Below, in pieces: positions 30,925 through 44,900 of a stretch of DNA of 64,000 nt. The notes below the pieces were generated by a model. It worked only from the letters and a program-made list of their open reading frames with translations, made no database searches and had not been told where the DNA came from. Both the position numbers and the translations under genes were made by a program. The stretch comes from Mactromeris polynyma (lineage: Eukaryota; Mollusca; Bivalvia; Venerida; Mactridae): assembly GCA_032209605.1 (NCBI GenBank), contig JASFXZ010000010.1, positions 13,971,385 through 14,035,384 on the forward strand. The letters are read 5' to 3'. Every line of letters starts with the position of its first letter. The first letter of the stretch is position 1.

Positions 30925-32700
30925 CATTGTATGAATGTTCTGTATTGTTTATACATTGTATATATGCATGACTTGTATGATTGTGCTGTATTGTTTATAC
31001 ATTGTATATATGCATGACTTGTATGATTGTGCTGTATTGTTTGTACATTGTATATATGCATGACTTGTATGATTGTTCTGTATTGTTTATACATTGTATA
31101 TATGCATGACTTGTATGATTGTTCTGTATTGTTTGTACATTGTATATATGCTTGACTTGTATGATTGTGCTGTATTGTTTATACATTGTATATATGCATG
31201 ACTTGTATGATTGTGCTGTATTGTTTATACATTGTATATATGCATGACTTGTATGATTGTGCTGTATTGTTTATACATTGTATATATGCATGACTTGTAT
31301 GATTGTGCTGTATTGTTTATACATTGTATATATGCATGACTTGTATGATTGTGCTGTATTGTTTATACATTGTATATATGCATGACTTGTATGATTGTGC
31401 TGTATTGTTTGTACATTGTATATATGCATGACTTGTATGATTGTGCTGTATTGTTTATACATTGTATATATGCATGACTTGTATGATTGTGCTGTATTGT
31501 TTATACATTGTATATATGTATGACTTGTATGATTGTGCTGTATTGTTTATACATTGTATATATGCATGACTTGTATGATTGTGCTGTATTGTTTGTACAT
31601 TGTATATATGCATGACTTGTATGATTGTGCTGTATTGTTTATACATTGTATATATGCATGACTTGTATGATTGTGCTGTATTGTTTATACATTGTATATA
31701 TGCATGACTTGTATGATTGTGCTGTATTGTTTATACATTATATATATGCATGACTTGTATGATTGTGCTGTATTGTTTGTACATTGTATATATGCATGAC
31801 TTGTATGATTGTGCTGTATTGTTTGTACATTGTATATATGCATGACTTGTATGATTGTGCTGTATTGTTTGTACATTGTATATATGCATGACTTGTATGA
31901 TTGTGCTGTATTGTTTGTACATTGTATATATGCATGACTTGTATGATTGTTCTGTATTGTTTGTACATTGTATATATGCATGACTTGTATGATTGTGCTG
32001 TATTGTTTGTACATTGTATATATGCATGACTTGTATGATTGTGCTGTATTGTTTGTACATTGTATATATGCATGACTTGTATGATTGTTCTGTATTGTTT
32101 GTACATTGTATATATGCATGACTTGTATGATTGTTCTGTATTGTTTGTACATTGTATATATGCATGACTTGTATGATTGTGCTGTATTGTTTATACATTG
32201 TATATATGCATGACTTGTATGATTGTGCTGTATTGTTTGTACATTGTATATATGCATGACTTGTATGATTGTGCTGTATTGTTTATACATTGTATATATG
32301 CATGACTTGTATGATTGTGCTGTATTGTTTGTACATTGTATATATGCATGACTTGTATGATTGTGCTGTATTGTTTATACATTGTATATATGCATGACTT
32401 GTATGATTGTGCTGTATTGTTTATACATCGTATATATGCATGACTTGTATGATTGTGCTGTATTGTTTGTACATTGTATATATGCATGACTTGTATGATT
32501 GTGCTGTATTGTTTGTACATTGTATATATGCATGACTTGTATGATTGTGCTGTATTGTTTGTACATTGTATATATGCATGACTTGTATGAATGTTCTGTA
32601 TTGTTTATACATTGTATATATGCATGACTTGTATGATTGTGCTGTATTGTTTGTACATTGTATATATGCATGACTTGTATGATTGTGCTGTTTATGTTGT
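30925..32700. repeat. Tandem array T4 (46-bp unit, about 38 copies)
   Basis: The unit contains TTGTATGATTGTGCTGTATT then GTTTGTACATTGTATATATG and CATGAC. Variants are single-base (GTACATT or ATACATT, GTGCTG or GTTCTG). Long minus-strand reading frames here simply cycle through the three frames of the unit every 138 nt. Confidence 0.92.
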
Positions 32701-32704
32701 ATGA

Positions 32705-34020
32705 TAGATGACCTCAAATGAGATAATATTGAGCGTCCACCTTTAAATAAAGAATTATTTTTATTAATAACTATTAAAATGTTATAGGGAACGACACATA
32801 CAAAATAAAATGGCTCCTTGGGAGGGAAAAAGAATTCCACAGATTTTCAATCATTGAATCATGAGTAAGTATTCGGGAGCTAAGCATTATCGATAACTAT
32901 CGTTTATGACGTCACTACTCGTCGCCTGCATTGGAAACCAATGAAAACATGTTTCAGGAAATATTGACCAATAGACATAGTGTACACAAAACCGGTATTT
33001 TCAACAAATTCATCCAGAACTCCAATAAATAGTCTCTAAGACATTCACTGAAATCAGGGAACAATCTACACCTTAAACTCAGTAAGTTATCACAATTCGA
33101 GAGAAGCAAAGCAGAGAGCATTGTGTTATAAAGCGGGTTGGATTCAAACAAAGGGAAGTCAAACAAAGCCATATGCAGAACCGCTATATAGAAGCAGGTA
33201 TGAAGAAACTAGGTAGACATAAACACTATATACGGTTTTGAGACAGTAAATGACGATGTTTTGAAGTCGTTGGGTTCGAGTTTATCCTCATGACCATCAA
33301 CTAGAACGCTGTTCCAAAGACTGCGATGGTTTCTTGATTGGAACAACTCATCGTTGGGTTTCTGTCGGAGGTGAGTGCCACGTGGTCTCTTTAAACATTT
33401 GAAAAGTCACAAATCAATCATTACATAAGTTCACTTTGGTCTTATTTAAACCCACAGCACATGTTAACAAAAAGTGACTTCAATTTTGGTGACAACAATA
33501 GTTTTCTTATACGGAAACATGGTTCGATACCACCTATTATGTTCGAATTATGTCAGGGGAGACAATTGTAATAGTTCTAGCAAAGATCGCTCCATAGTTA
33601 GCTCCCGTTGGCAAGGATATAATATACTTGCAATAAATCATGCGCATTATACAGTGTCACTGTGCATTATAAAATATATTACAATATCGACCATGCAGTT
33701 ACAATATAACTCGGGTAAGTTCTGTGTTAGGACTACATTGACAAAATAATTAATATTTAGTATATATATTTGTCTTTCATGACAATGTCAGCCTGAATAC
33801 ATAAACATAATGTATGTCTGAGTAAAAACACGAACATATACAATGATCTTTAATTATAAATTTTCAAAGAAGCGATTCTGATTTATTGCAGTATGTTCAA
33901 TAACTTAAAAACAAAGAATAAAAGACAGCCATGGCCATTGTATAAGGCTTGAGCAAAACCAAAAACTGACCCCCAAAAATATATGACCCCTAAGCCCAAA
34001 TCCTGACCACACCTTGCCAC
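32705..34020. other. Intergenic stretch without supported genes
   Basis: Two short frames exist (32,954-33,172 minus and 33,474-33,749 plus) but show no domain, splice or signal evidence. Nothing else was recognised. Confidence 0.4.
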
Positions 34021-34024
34021 ACCT

Positions 34025-34178
34025 TTTGTCTTGCACATTTCTTCCGATTCCTATCCTTCATTGCCAGACAACAGACAGGTAGGCAAACGGTAACCATTAT
34101 TTAACTAGCAGATAGCTCAACAAACGGCCTTATCGGAACGGATCCCTACAGGGAATCGAACCACTCGGTCATGGGAGT
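34025..34178 (-). mobile_element. SINE family S1, copy 3 (head truncated)
   Basis: On the minus strand it carries the family motifs AAATAATGGTTACCG and AGGATAGGAATCGG. The tRNA head is shortened, with the A box running straight into the B box, so this is a decayed copy. Confidence 0.65.
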
Positions 34179-34587
34179 CGGTTACTATGTATATTCTTAG
34201 TTGGGATCTAGCCATGGTTGCTATGTTTGACAATTTGAAGTTTAAAATGTCCATGAAACCGATCTATCGACAACGGAATTCGATCTTTTCAAAGAAAAAA
34301 CAACACAAATCAATAAAAAAAAACTTTTGTTTCAAATTTAATATGAATGCGTCTACTCATGTTGATGCTATTACATGTACATGTTTCCATATGACTTATA
34401 TGTAATCCTTTTGATTAAGCATTGTCTATAATCTAAGGATAATGTAGGAAAATTATGATGACGTTCTTCAAGTGGAATGATACGTGTTTCCATCAGCGCT
34501 GATATTTTTATCGTCATATTTGCAGATAATAAAACTAAGACCAGCTGAGGCCTCTGATTATACGACCACTGTCGGCAATTATTTGAT

Positions 34588-34772
34588 GCATATGAGATTA
34601 TCACGAGTTCTCTCCCTTTGTACCTTCTATAGTTATTTCCCTTTATCCCTTCTATAGTATATGTTATAGTACTGCATGTATATAAAAATAAACATACACA
34701 TACTATAGAAGGTATAAAGGGAGAGAACTTCTAAAAGGTATCAAGGGAGACAATCCACGGCAATATCCTATG
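34588..34772. mobile_element. Foldback family P, copy 5
   Basis: Left ATGAGATTATCACGAGTTC and right CACGGCAATATCCTATG, with mirrored units between. One right-arm unit is altered (CTTCTAAAAGGTATCAAGG). Confidence 0.72.
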
Positions 34773-35048
34773 ATTTGATGTGCGAAAAAAATTGGAACAA
34801 CGAATGTTTCGTCTTTAAAACAAGTTTTGGGCATTCAATTATCAAGAAACTATTCTCACCTAGGAGCGAACTTCGAAAGCAACGCAATAATACAGACAAC
34901 TTATGAAATTGCGAAGTTGACTAATTATACTCAGACAGTAATACACTGGATGAAACAATCTGACAAGTTGTTAAAATGTGGATTGAATGAAACAGTTTAC
35001 AATGACTAATTGAATTGTTCAATGAGTCCTCACCCAAATTAGTAATAC

Positions 35049-35066
35049 TCATACGACAAGCTTGAT
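35049..35066 (-). other. Candidate terminal exon of gene 3
   Basis: The acceptor gaacttacag followed in phase 0 by IKLVV and TGA would end the protein. A rival acceptor, ggttaacctcag at 35,170, would add LDKRSTVVNVCLIRLL but leaves an intron of only 56 nt. Neither is secure. Confidence 0.25.
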
Positions 35067-35225
35067 CTGTAAGTTCATGGAAGTCAGTTTACGACATTCC
35101 CACTTCACTTTTACGACATTATAATAATCTGATCAAACACACGTTTACGACAGTTGAGCGTTTGTCAAGCTGAGGTTAACCAGACGACTTTTGGTATCAA
35201 GGGAATTTGAAAGAAAAACACATAC

Positions 35226-35283
35226 CGCGGGATTCTCCAGATCACCATCTACGTCTTCGAAGAATGATTTTGGCTGCCTACAT
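35226..35283 (-). CDS. Gene 3 cytoplasmic exon
   Basis: Acceptor gttcaatttcag|ATGTAGGC and donor CCCGCG|gtatgt. 58 nt, phase 2 in, 0 out, encoding CRQPKSFFEDVDGDLENPA. Cys next to the membrane may be palmitoylated (inference). Confidence 0.78.
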
Positions 35284-38200
35284 CTGAAATTGAACCAAAA
35301 TGGGTAACTTCGATATTTTTAGAAATAAAAGGAAAAGTACTCTAAATATGCATTAATATCACGTGATTACATCTTGTCACTGAAACATTTGCAAAGAAAG
35401 TAACATGTAAATCTATTTATAGAATATAATCAAACTCATCAAAACAATTATGTCAAGTTAATGTACAATTAAACAAAAATAGCTTAGAAATCTGACAAAA
35501 TACTGTATAACAATCATAGATCTATATGGCGTTTTATTTTTTCATATTTCGTGATCGTATTATGTTATCTAATTGCTATTGATTACATTAAACTTTTATC
35601 GTTTAGTGTTTTCCACTTATTGATCAAATGAATTACACATGATCACTCAATATCTATATTTCGACAAAACAGCCTTTTTTCAAGAATAAGAAATATTCTC
35701 ACTCACAGGATTATATAATAATAGTTGTAACCTCATAAACATTATTCCTTTTAGAATAACATTGGAACAAACATTCTAAAATCACTCTTATAGAAGGAGT
35801 GATACATCATATCAAACCGTGACGAAGTATGCTCGAAGAATGGATGAAACAATCTTATTTCACAATCTAATGAAAGTGCAGTTTGAATGACAAATAATTA
35901 TCAAGTCTGCGATGAGTTAAATAAGCTATCAACACATTTTTCATGCTCAGCACCACCAATTACACGAATTAAGCAAATTAATATTTTCCTTACAACTTTA
36001 AGCATCACCAACATTCATGAATGAGCTAAAAAGCTGTCATTGCCAGATGATAAGTTGATCTGATGAGTAAATAACAGTGATATGTTTTGATGTAAGTGCT
36101 CATTTCATGTGTCGGAATATTCTATTGTGCATAACTTTCACTCAAACAATTTACTATACATATATATTATCTAAACGTATTCCCAACCGGGAAGAAAGTA
36201 GTTCATGATTTTCACTTTCTGCAATTGAAACATGCTGAGATGCTATGAAATGGAACACCAAAGATAAACATCAGTGCATGCAAAACAGTTTTTGTTAATT
36301 GATCGTAAATACATGGTAAACAACTTCATTTATCAAATAATTAGTCGAAATTAAAATTTTAATTCTTCAAAACGACCACAGCACACTCTACATAGCAACA
36401 CCCTTCGGGAAACGTGAAAGTTGACTGTTTATGAATGGTTGTTGCTTTAGAGAGGTTGTGTTAGTTGATCATTCTTACAACAGGATAAACATGATATTTT
36501 TGTTAAAGTGAGGTTGTTGTTCAAGAGATGGTCGTCAAGTAGAGTAGGTGACGCTGTACGGTCATAATGACATCCCTTTTTTTATAAATACGACAAATGC
36601 ACTGATTTATATTTCAACCTGGGAAGCAACAAAATCGTTATTTTTGTGTTGGCAAAGTTCTAGGTTGTTACCACAGGAGATTTCAAGAATTATCTCCCTT
36701 ATATTCTCTCTCCTATTCTTATCCCTTGTAAATACTTTAAAAAGGATAAAGGGAGATAACTCAAGAAGGGATAAAGGAAGAGAACTCGTGTCAATCTCCT
36801 GTGTTTGTTACCATACTTGATCGTTAGAATTTTAGCTTATATACAATTCTATTTATTTGGGGTTCCATTTTACATACTAACTAAACAATACCTGTTCTTT
36901 TCTTCTGTATAAGCACAGATAAGCATAGAAGATATAGTCAAGATTGTGTTGTATATAAACAGTAAAACCTCATTGAAAGACCACCCCGAAATAAGGACCA
37001 TTTCATTTACAAGATCATATTTTCTGGGACCAGTAATTATTTTTCTCTGATGATTTACCTCGATAATCATACCAAGCCACAACTAAGACCGGTGTTCTCA
37101 CAATGGTGGTCTTGTTATTGAGGTTTCACTGTATATCTTAACAATGTGATTAATTAACACAATAGCTTGTCCTGCACTTGATATATAACACTTGATACAT
37201 GTAGTACACCAATCCTTACTTACATTAAAGGTACATAGTCTTATTTTTCTGACAAAATATCCTGAGTCATAAATATGAGAACATCGGTGGTTATTGCCTT
37301 CATACAGATGTACTCTACAACTCTTCATTGTCACGTTTTTTACATGTTTCACAGAACCACAAAATACAAGTGTGCACTACCGGTATTTTCTATCCTGACC
37401 TGTTTGAAGCCATTGACATTCCATTTTCTAAAAATCATTACTAGACATATTTTGATAGAAAATAAGACTATCGACCTTTAAACGATGCCAATTAACCAGA
37501 TCGTTGACATTGCTTTTGTCATCTTACCTTTTCACAACAAAGAAAGTGGTTATGCCACCAATTACTGCAGCAAGTAATGAACTTAACACGATAACTGCTG
37601 TAATGTAACCTTGCTTCGATCCCTTTAAATCTAAGTGGCATTGTGTGATATCATGTACTTATACAGTGTTGTTCACTTATTATGAATATAATTGTAAGTA
37701 ATTATAACGGTAATTAAGTACTTGAGACATTCTGTTACATGTAGATTTACATGACAGTCAGTTATATGAGGATAAAAGTTATAATAGGATTGGGGATAGT
37801 GTGGTGTTTGATTTCCTCGTCCTGATCATTTCAGTCTTTAGTGTGTTCCCTCCCTGTGTGCCACCTGGTCCCCATGGGCGCCTACACCCCAATCACCAGA
37901 ACGACAAAATGAATGCAGGCGTGAATAAAAATGTCATATTAGCATAGCCAGTCGAAGAATATCTCGTTTGTCATATTTACATATTGGATTCCTAATCGAT
38001 AAACAACGACATATCTTACCTTTTCACAACAAAGAAAGTGATTATGCCACCAATAACAGCAGCAAGTAATAAACTTAACACGATAACTCCTGTAATGTAA
38101 CCTTGCTTAGATACCTTTAAATCTGAAATATAATGTGAAAGAATGTTTCCAGTCAGTTTACATGCATAAATCAAAGAACTTTTGTGACCACCCCAACAAT

Positions 38201-41200
38201 AAAGTGATTCCCTCGCAAACAGCGGGACGAGTCCATTTAGTGAAAACTGACAAACCAGTGTTGTTTACCAGTAAATAGGGATAGCATGTAAAGCAATATA
38301 ATCATCTAATGTAATCGTACCAGTTTTAAAAAACGCACAAAGTAGACATACAGGTCGAAATCAACCAATTAGGGAAGAGGAACATAATACATGGCATTAA
38401 ACATTCAATACAAAACATGAAACTCACGCAAAGGTTAAAGGTTGATGTTCCTTATTGTCAAAACAATTGAACGGTTCAGGGCATCTTGCAGAAAGTTTAA
38501 CAAATTTAAAATGAATGAAGAAGTCGAACAGGCAATGCCAACACGCAAAAAGTACATCCTCCCAAGAAACTTAAGGACGCATAAAAATACACATACATGT
38601 ACATTAAAATAGTTAGGAGGACTAAAGGGGCATAAGAAACAAACAAAAATGAAGCAGGTTGGTTTTTCTCTCACCTAATATATCGTTTTTCAATTGTTGC
38701 ATTTCTTTCTGTTCTTCTGAAAGAGTTGTCGACGTCGGTGATGTTGGAGGTGCTGAAGTCGCTGTTGTCACAATAGATCTGTCACTAGTAGAATATGTAA
38801 CACTTGTGGGTGACGTTTTATCATGCGACGTGGTGGGAGTTGTATCTGATGGCGCTGACGTTATGTTTGTTGCTTGAGTTGTTGTGGTTAGTGTCCCTGT
38901 TGTACTGTCTGTTACAGTGGTAGTCGAAGCCGTTGATGCTGTTAAATATTTACAAGAAATAAGGTTAATAAGGTTGATTAACCACTGTCTACATATAGTT
39001 AAACTTATTGAAGTTATCAACAGACGTATAAAAAGTTTTTTTGCAAAGGTCCTACGTACATATTTATTATTTTCTAAATATATATAGGTATATGATCAAG
39101 ACGTCAAAATTTGTTTCAAGCACTACATGAACTATTTAAGGAATTAGTATTTACGCATGCATATCTACGCATTTTAATACATTAGAGATAAAAGCAGAAT
39201 ATACTGGTTAAAATCAGCAAGAGTGCATCACGGAATTGTATAAGTTCACATGTTTAGACTCATCAAATTAAAAACAAACGTCATTTTACATAGTTAGACT
39301 TGTGAGTTCAATATAGCGTATCTGAACGACGGATGTGACTCTTGAAAAAGTCTGACTGAAAATGAAAAGAATACAATTAGCTTAATACCATCACCTCTTG
39401 TCGTAAACACATCTGGAATGCTAGAAGCGTTGTAATGAAATGAAGCAGAACTGAATGTAGCTGTAGTATATGGTTCAGATGATTCCGTAGAAACTTCCGA
39501 AACGTTATAACTTGGAGTTACTTGATCAATAATATCGGGAGGTTTCGAGGAGTTAGTTGGTATCACAGAGGTATAGTCTTCTGAATTCGACGTAGAATTT
39601 AAAGTTGTCGAGGTGGAGTAAGGGTGATCATTTGTTTTATTTGGTGATAGCGTTGTTGTGACAGATGGGGAATGAGCGGTAGACGATATAAACGATGAAG
39701 GAACAGTTGTTGAAATGTTGAGCGAATTTGTTATTGTGCCAGTCAGTGTACTAGCATTTGTGGGTGAAGAATTAGGTAGTGTTTGTGGAATAGAAGTGTC
39801 AGATATAACAGATATGGGTGTTTGATCTGTTGTTACGGATGCATTAGATGATAGTGCTGTTGAAGTAGTTGACATTTGGTCTATTGTTGAATTAGAATTT
39901 GCCGGGGATGTTGTATCATTGCCATTCGGGAAGCTATTGGGTGATTTACTTGTATACTTAGTATCTAGTATCCCACTTGTTGTGCTAGTAATTGGACGGA
40001 CAGTTGTAAGTACTGTTGTTGCATTTGATACAGTTGAATCTGAAGAGAAATATGTTATGAAGCTAGTCAATGGTTTAATAAACGTTCCGGAATTCATTCC
40101 AGTAGTTAAACCATGCGAGGAATGGCTAAAATCATTGAACTGATAACATCTAATGTATATAAAACATGTTATTATAATATTAGTTTATTTCTACATCCTG
40201 TTTCGAGTTGACAACGAATATCGGAATTCCTAGTGTCTTATTTAAATTATTAATGTTATTTAACAGAAATTATTTCTCTTGACAAGAATCCCTCGGAAAA
40301 AAAGTTCATTTACATTTTATGGAATTAAGACAGTATGTTTCCCAGACGAATACATTTCATTCCTCGCAAGTCCTTTGAGGGCGAACAAAAATATTAAGAC
40401 GTATCTTAATTGGTATCAATTGATTTTGAATTAAATATTCAAACTAGTTTGCGCGATCAATGAAGATTCAATTGGACAAGATAAATGTAACTACATTGTA
40501 CTGAAATCCCAAAACAACGATTGAAATGTGTGTTAGAAAGGACAGAACAAGCATTTATGTCATGGAAAGCCATTCTGTATAATTAATAGGACAAGGAACA
40601 TCACGTGTCTAAAAATGCCAAGCCGTTGCCATCTCAAAACTGGATTTGACTATGACAAAACAACACTACCGCAGTTTGTTAAAATTTGAGCGTTGTTTTT
40701 GGTCAGTTAGTAAAATATATTAATTAACTACAATTCAAAAGCATACGGATGACTATACACTAGGATATACTATAGCTGTATCTAGAATATAAACACAGCA
40801 GGCATGAAACAAGCATTCACTTCTAGCTCTAGCAAGCAATTTATATCACTAACATTGTCTACAACCTTAATTTAAAACTAAGTTTCTGTTTCTGCAGCAA
40901 GGTGGTCCAAGGTTTCAGTTTGACGTTTGTTAAAGTCATTATGCTTCATCAAAACGTTTGATATTGCGGAATCGTCGGGATGCTAACAGAAATAGTAAAT
41001 ATATATCGACGATTCTATTGGACCCAGGCTTATCATAGGACTGAGTAAACACATTATTGATGGAGAACCAGACTGATTCTTCGCTCTCATAAGTAAATAG
41101 GTTGAACAATTAATAACATTTGGATAAATTGCTTGTGATTCAAAAGTTTACTCAATTGTTGTACTGAGAAAACCACATTGAAAAAAGTTACATAGAAAAA

Positions 41201-41867
41201 AGTATCAATGAAAAAAAATGTTTTTTTTATTCTAGCATGCATCATAAATATAATTCATAGTAAATAGATATAAAGACAACATTTCATAACATATCGGGAA
41301 ATACTGCAGACTATGGGTAGTTTGTGGATAAATTATAATGACTTCGCTTATTATAAACTTACATGTCGAGACAGATGATGTCATATTGGTCGTATGTGCA
41401 TCAGTTGTTGCCTCCGTGGGGTTTGTCGAAGGCGCTGTAGATACTGTTGATGAGTTTGATGATGTTTCTGGTGGTCCGCTAGTTGAGTTGACATATGATT
41501 CTGTCGTTTCTGTGATTATCACAGTTGATTCAGATGTATTTGGTGAGAACGAAGAATTCGATGTCGTCGTCGTAGAACTGGAAGTGGCGGATACATTGTT
41601 GACTTCATCACTTGTTGATGAGTCCAGAGCGGTAGTAACTGATCCTGCGGGTGTTGTTATCGCATTCGTTGTTGTTGATGAATTTGAAGTGGTGTTATCT
41701 GCTTCTGCAGATGTTGTTGTTGCTTTTGTTGTTGTTGATGATTTTAATGTGGTGTTATCTGCTACTGTAGTTGTCGTTGTTTCATTTAATGTTGTGGTCG
41801 GATTTAAAGTGGTTTCAACTGACACCGTTGTTGTTGTTGATTGTGTTGTTGTTGCTGCTGTTGTTTG

Positions 41868-41899
<32 letters not shown>

Positions 41900-41966
41900 T
41901 AGGAGCATCTGTAGTAATTATTGATAAGTTGCTTGAGGTACCTGTGTCCAGATCTGATGTTGTTTG

Positions 41967-41998
<32 letters not shown>

Positions 41999-44900
41999 TA
42001 GAAGCTTCTGTAGTAATTGCCGATAAGTTGCTTGAGGTACCTGTGTCCAGATCTGATGTTGTAGTAGTGTTGTTAGACACTGTTGTTGTTGCTGCTGCTG
42101 TAGGAGCTTCTGTAGTAATTGTTGATAAGTTGCTTGAGGTACCTGTGTCCAGATCTGATGTTGTAGTAGTGTTGTTAGACACTGTTGTTGTTGTAACATT
42201 AGTGTTGTTTTCAGATGATGCTGTTGAATCAGCATCTGCTAACAGCACACACACAGCTAATACGCTGCAATCTAGAATCAAACACGTAAATATTAGCACT
42301 TATTTTAAAAATGTTTGTGAATTTAATCTAATTTCTACGGAAGCTTGTACGTGCCAAGGTGCAAGTCGTTATAAAGAGATTAAAATTCGACAAAAAAGCA
42401 ACGTGATACGTATGGGCTTCCGTGCAATTCATTGAGCAAACATTACTTTACTATTGCCACAGGAGATTGTCACACGTTTTCTCCCAGTATCCCGTCTAGA
42501 GTTATCTCCCTTTATCCCTTCTATAGTACATATATAGTTTGATATAATTAATATATTATTATAACGTTAGCCTTCGTGTACTATATATTCATATACTGTA
42601 GACGGGATAAAGGGAGAGAACTACAGACGGGATACAGAGAGAGAACTATAGACGAAATAAAGGGAGAGAACTATTGACGGGATAAAGGGAGAGAACTCGT
42701 GACAATCTCCTGTGACTGTCACCTTGTAGTGTGCGAAAGTGTGGACAGATTCACAATCATTATTATTTCATAAAACTATCAATGCGACAGGGTTATCGCG
42801 ACATCTCGGCAATTGGCATGAATTTTGCCTCAATGTGATTCTCAAATAACAAAATTCTCGGCAAAATGTTTATATCGATTTGAATATACACAACACAGAA
42901 TCATTCCATAAAGAAAACCATAGCGGCCATACTACTCAATGTGGACATATCAGCAGGGACATAATTATGAAAATTTACATTGTCTGTCGCGTCGCATGCA
43001 ACATAGAACGTATGTGTGATAGTTTTATCAATACAACTATTGATAGTTGTATATACAGTGAAACCTCGACAATACGACCACCATTGGTTCTGAAGAGATT
43101 TGGTCTTAAATGTGAGGCGGTCTGATTATTGAGTTAAATTACGGAAGAAAAAATAAAATCTGGTCCATGAAAATACGGTCTTGTTAAGGAGGAAGTCTTA
43201 ATTTCGAGATGGTTTTAAGGTGAAGTTCCGAGTATTTCAATCCGAGTATTGATAAAATCTGCGGTTTGATTCAAGCATATTATGTCCGGGAATTGTCGAT
43301 CAGTATAGTATCATACACAATGTAGTTTTACTTTTTCTCGGAAGAATTTTCGCGCAAACTCTCCTGAACAAAGCCCTTAAGGAGAATCATATTTGGCAGT
43401 TGTTGAAAGGTTGTTGCTATAGAGTGGTTAAATCTATAGTATATTGTTACTGTAGGAAAAGCATTGATATCGTTATTGGAGCGCCGTTGCTAACAAGGGC
43501 CCACTATTGAGAGGTTGCACTGTATCACGATTCTGTGATTGAATCCATGCATTAACTTTGATAGTAACCAGACTTTTTACCAATACATACTTTGGGGGTC
43601 ATTGATCACTTTAGCATACTTTGCTATTGAATGTATACTACTACATAGTTGCTTGTGTGATCTATTTGCGAAATCAGTTCGATTATTGAAGTAAACATGG
43701 CTGGATTCTTTCACAGTAAGTACTGACCAAGCCCAATTATGTGAGAGACATGGTGATCAAGGGGTTAGGCCCTTGAATCATGATCCGAAGATCGCGTGTT
43801 CGTATTCTGAACTTTGGTGAGACTCACCAGAAATCTTTATAATTCCGTAATCAGGGGCAAGTACATGTTAATAACCCAGGGAGCAGTAATTGAGTAGTTT
43901 ATACCAGTTGTAAGAGTACAGGTTAGTAATCCAGGGAGCAGTCATTGAGAGTATTTATACCAGTTGTAAGAGTTCAGGGTATTAAACCAGGGAGCAGTCA
44001 TTGGGGGCGATTTATACCAGTTGTAAGAGTTCAGGGTAGTAACCCAGGGAGCAGTCATTGAGAGTATTTATACCAGTTGTAAGAGTTCAGGGTTGTAACC
44101 CAGGGAGCAGTCATTGAGAGTGATTTATACCAGTTGTAAGAGTACAGGTTAGTAATCCAGGGAGCAGTCATTGAGAGTATTTATACCAGTTGTAAGAGTA
44201 CAGGTTAGTAATCCAGGGAGCAGTCATTGAGAGTATTTATACCAGTTGTAAGAGTTCAGGGTAGTAACCAAGGGAGCAGTCATTGAGAGTATTTATACCA
44301 GTTGTAAGAGTACAGGTTAGTAACCAAGGGAGCAGTCATTGAGAGTATTTATACCAGTTGTAAGAGTACAGGTTAGTAATCCAGGGAGCAGTCATTGAGA
44401 GTGATTTATACCAGTTGTAAGAGTACAGGTTAGTAATCCAGGGAGCAGTCATTGAGAGTATTTATACCAGTTGTAAGAGTTCAAGGTAGTAACCAAGGGA
44501 GCAGTCATTGGGGGCGATTTATACCAGTTGTAAGAGTTCAGGGTAGTAACCAGGGAGCAGTCATTGAGAGTGATTTATACCAGTTGTAAGAGTTCAGGGT
44601 TGTAACCCAGGGAGCAGTCATTGAGAGTGATTTATACCAGTTGTAAGAGTTCAGGGTAGTAACCAAGGGAGCAGTCATTGAGGGCGATTTATACCAGTTG
44701 TAAGAGTTCAGGGTAGTAACCAAGGGAGCAGTCATTGGGGGCGATTTATACCAGTTGTAAGAGTACATGTCAGTATCCAAGGGAGCAGTCATTGGGGGCG
44801 ATTTATACCAGTTGTAAGAGTACAGGTTAGTAACCAAGGGAGCAGTCATTGAGGGTGATTTATACCAGTTGTAAGAGTACAGGTTAGTAACCAAGGGAGC

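Noticed and set aside
30995..32840. Several minus-strand frames of 60-200 codons made of MYKQYSTIIQVMHIYN-type repeats
   Set aside because: The 46-bp unit is read in rotating frames every 138 nt, a typical artefact of satellites.
32954..33172. 72-codon minus-strand frame (MALFDFPLFESNPLYNTML)
   Set aside because: No recognisable domain or splice context; possibly a decayed transposon fragment.
42272..42299. Extension of gene 3 exon 2 upstream to a GTG start at 42,299
   Set aside because: GTG is not a normal animal start codon. An acceptor (gattctag) at 42,272 and the upstream signal-peptide exon explain the sequence better.
41338..42435. 365-codon plus-strand frame rich in Val, opposite gene 3 exon 2
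   Set aside because: Mirror of a Thr/Ser/Asn codon-repeat exon; the minus strand has the splice sites and the mucin composition.
43690..43730. Possible plus-strand start exon (ATGGCTGGATTCTTTCACA then gtaagt)
   Set aside because: Only six codons, no partner exon on the plus strand, inside a gene 3 intron.
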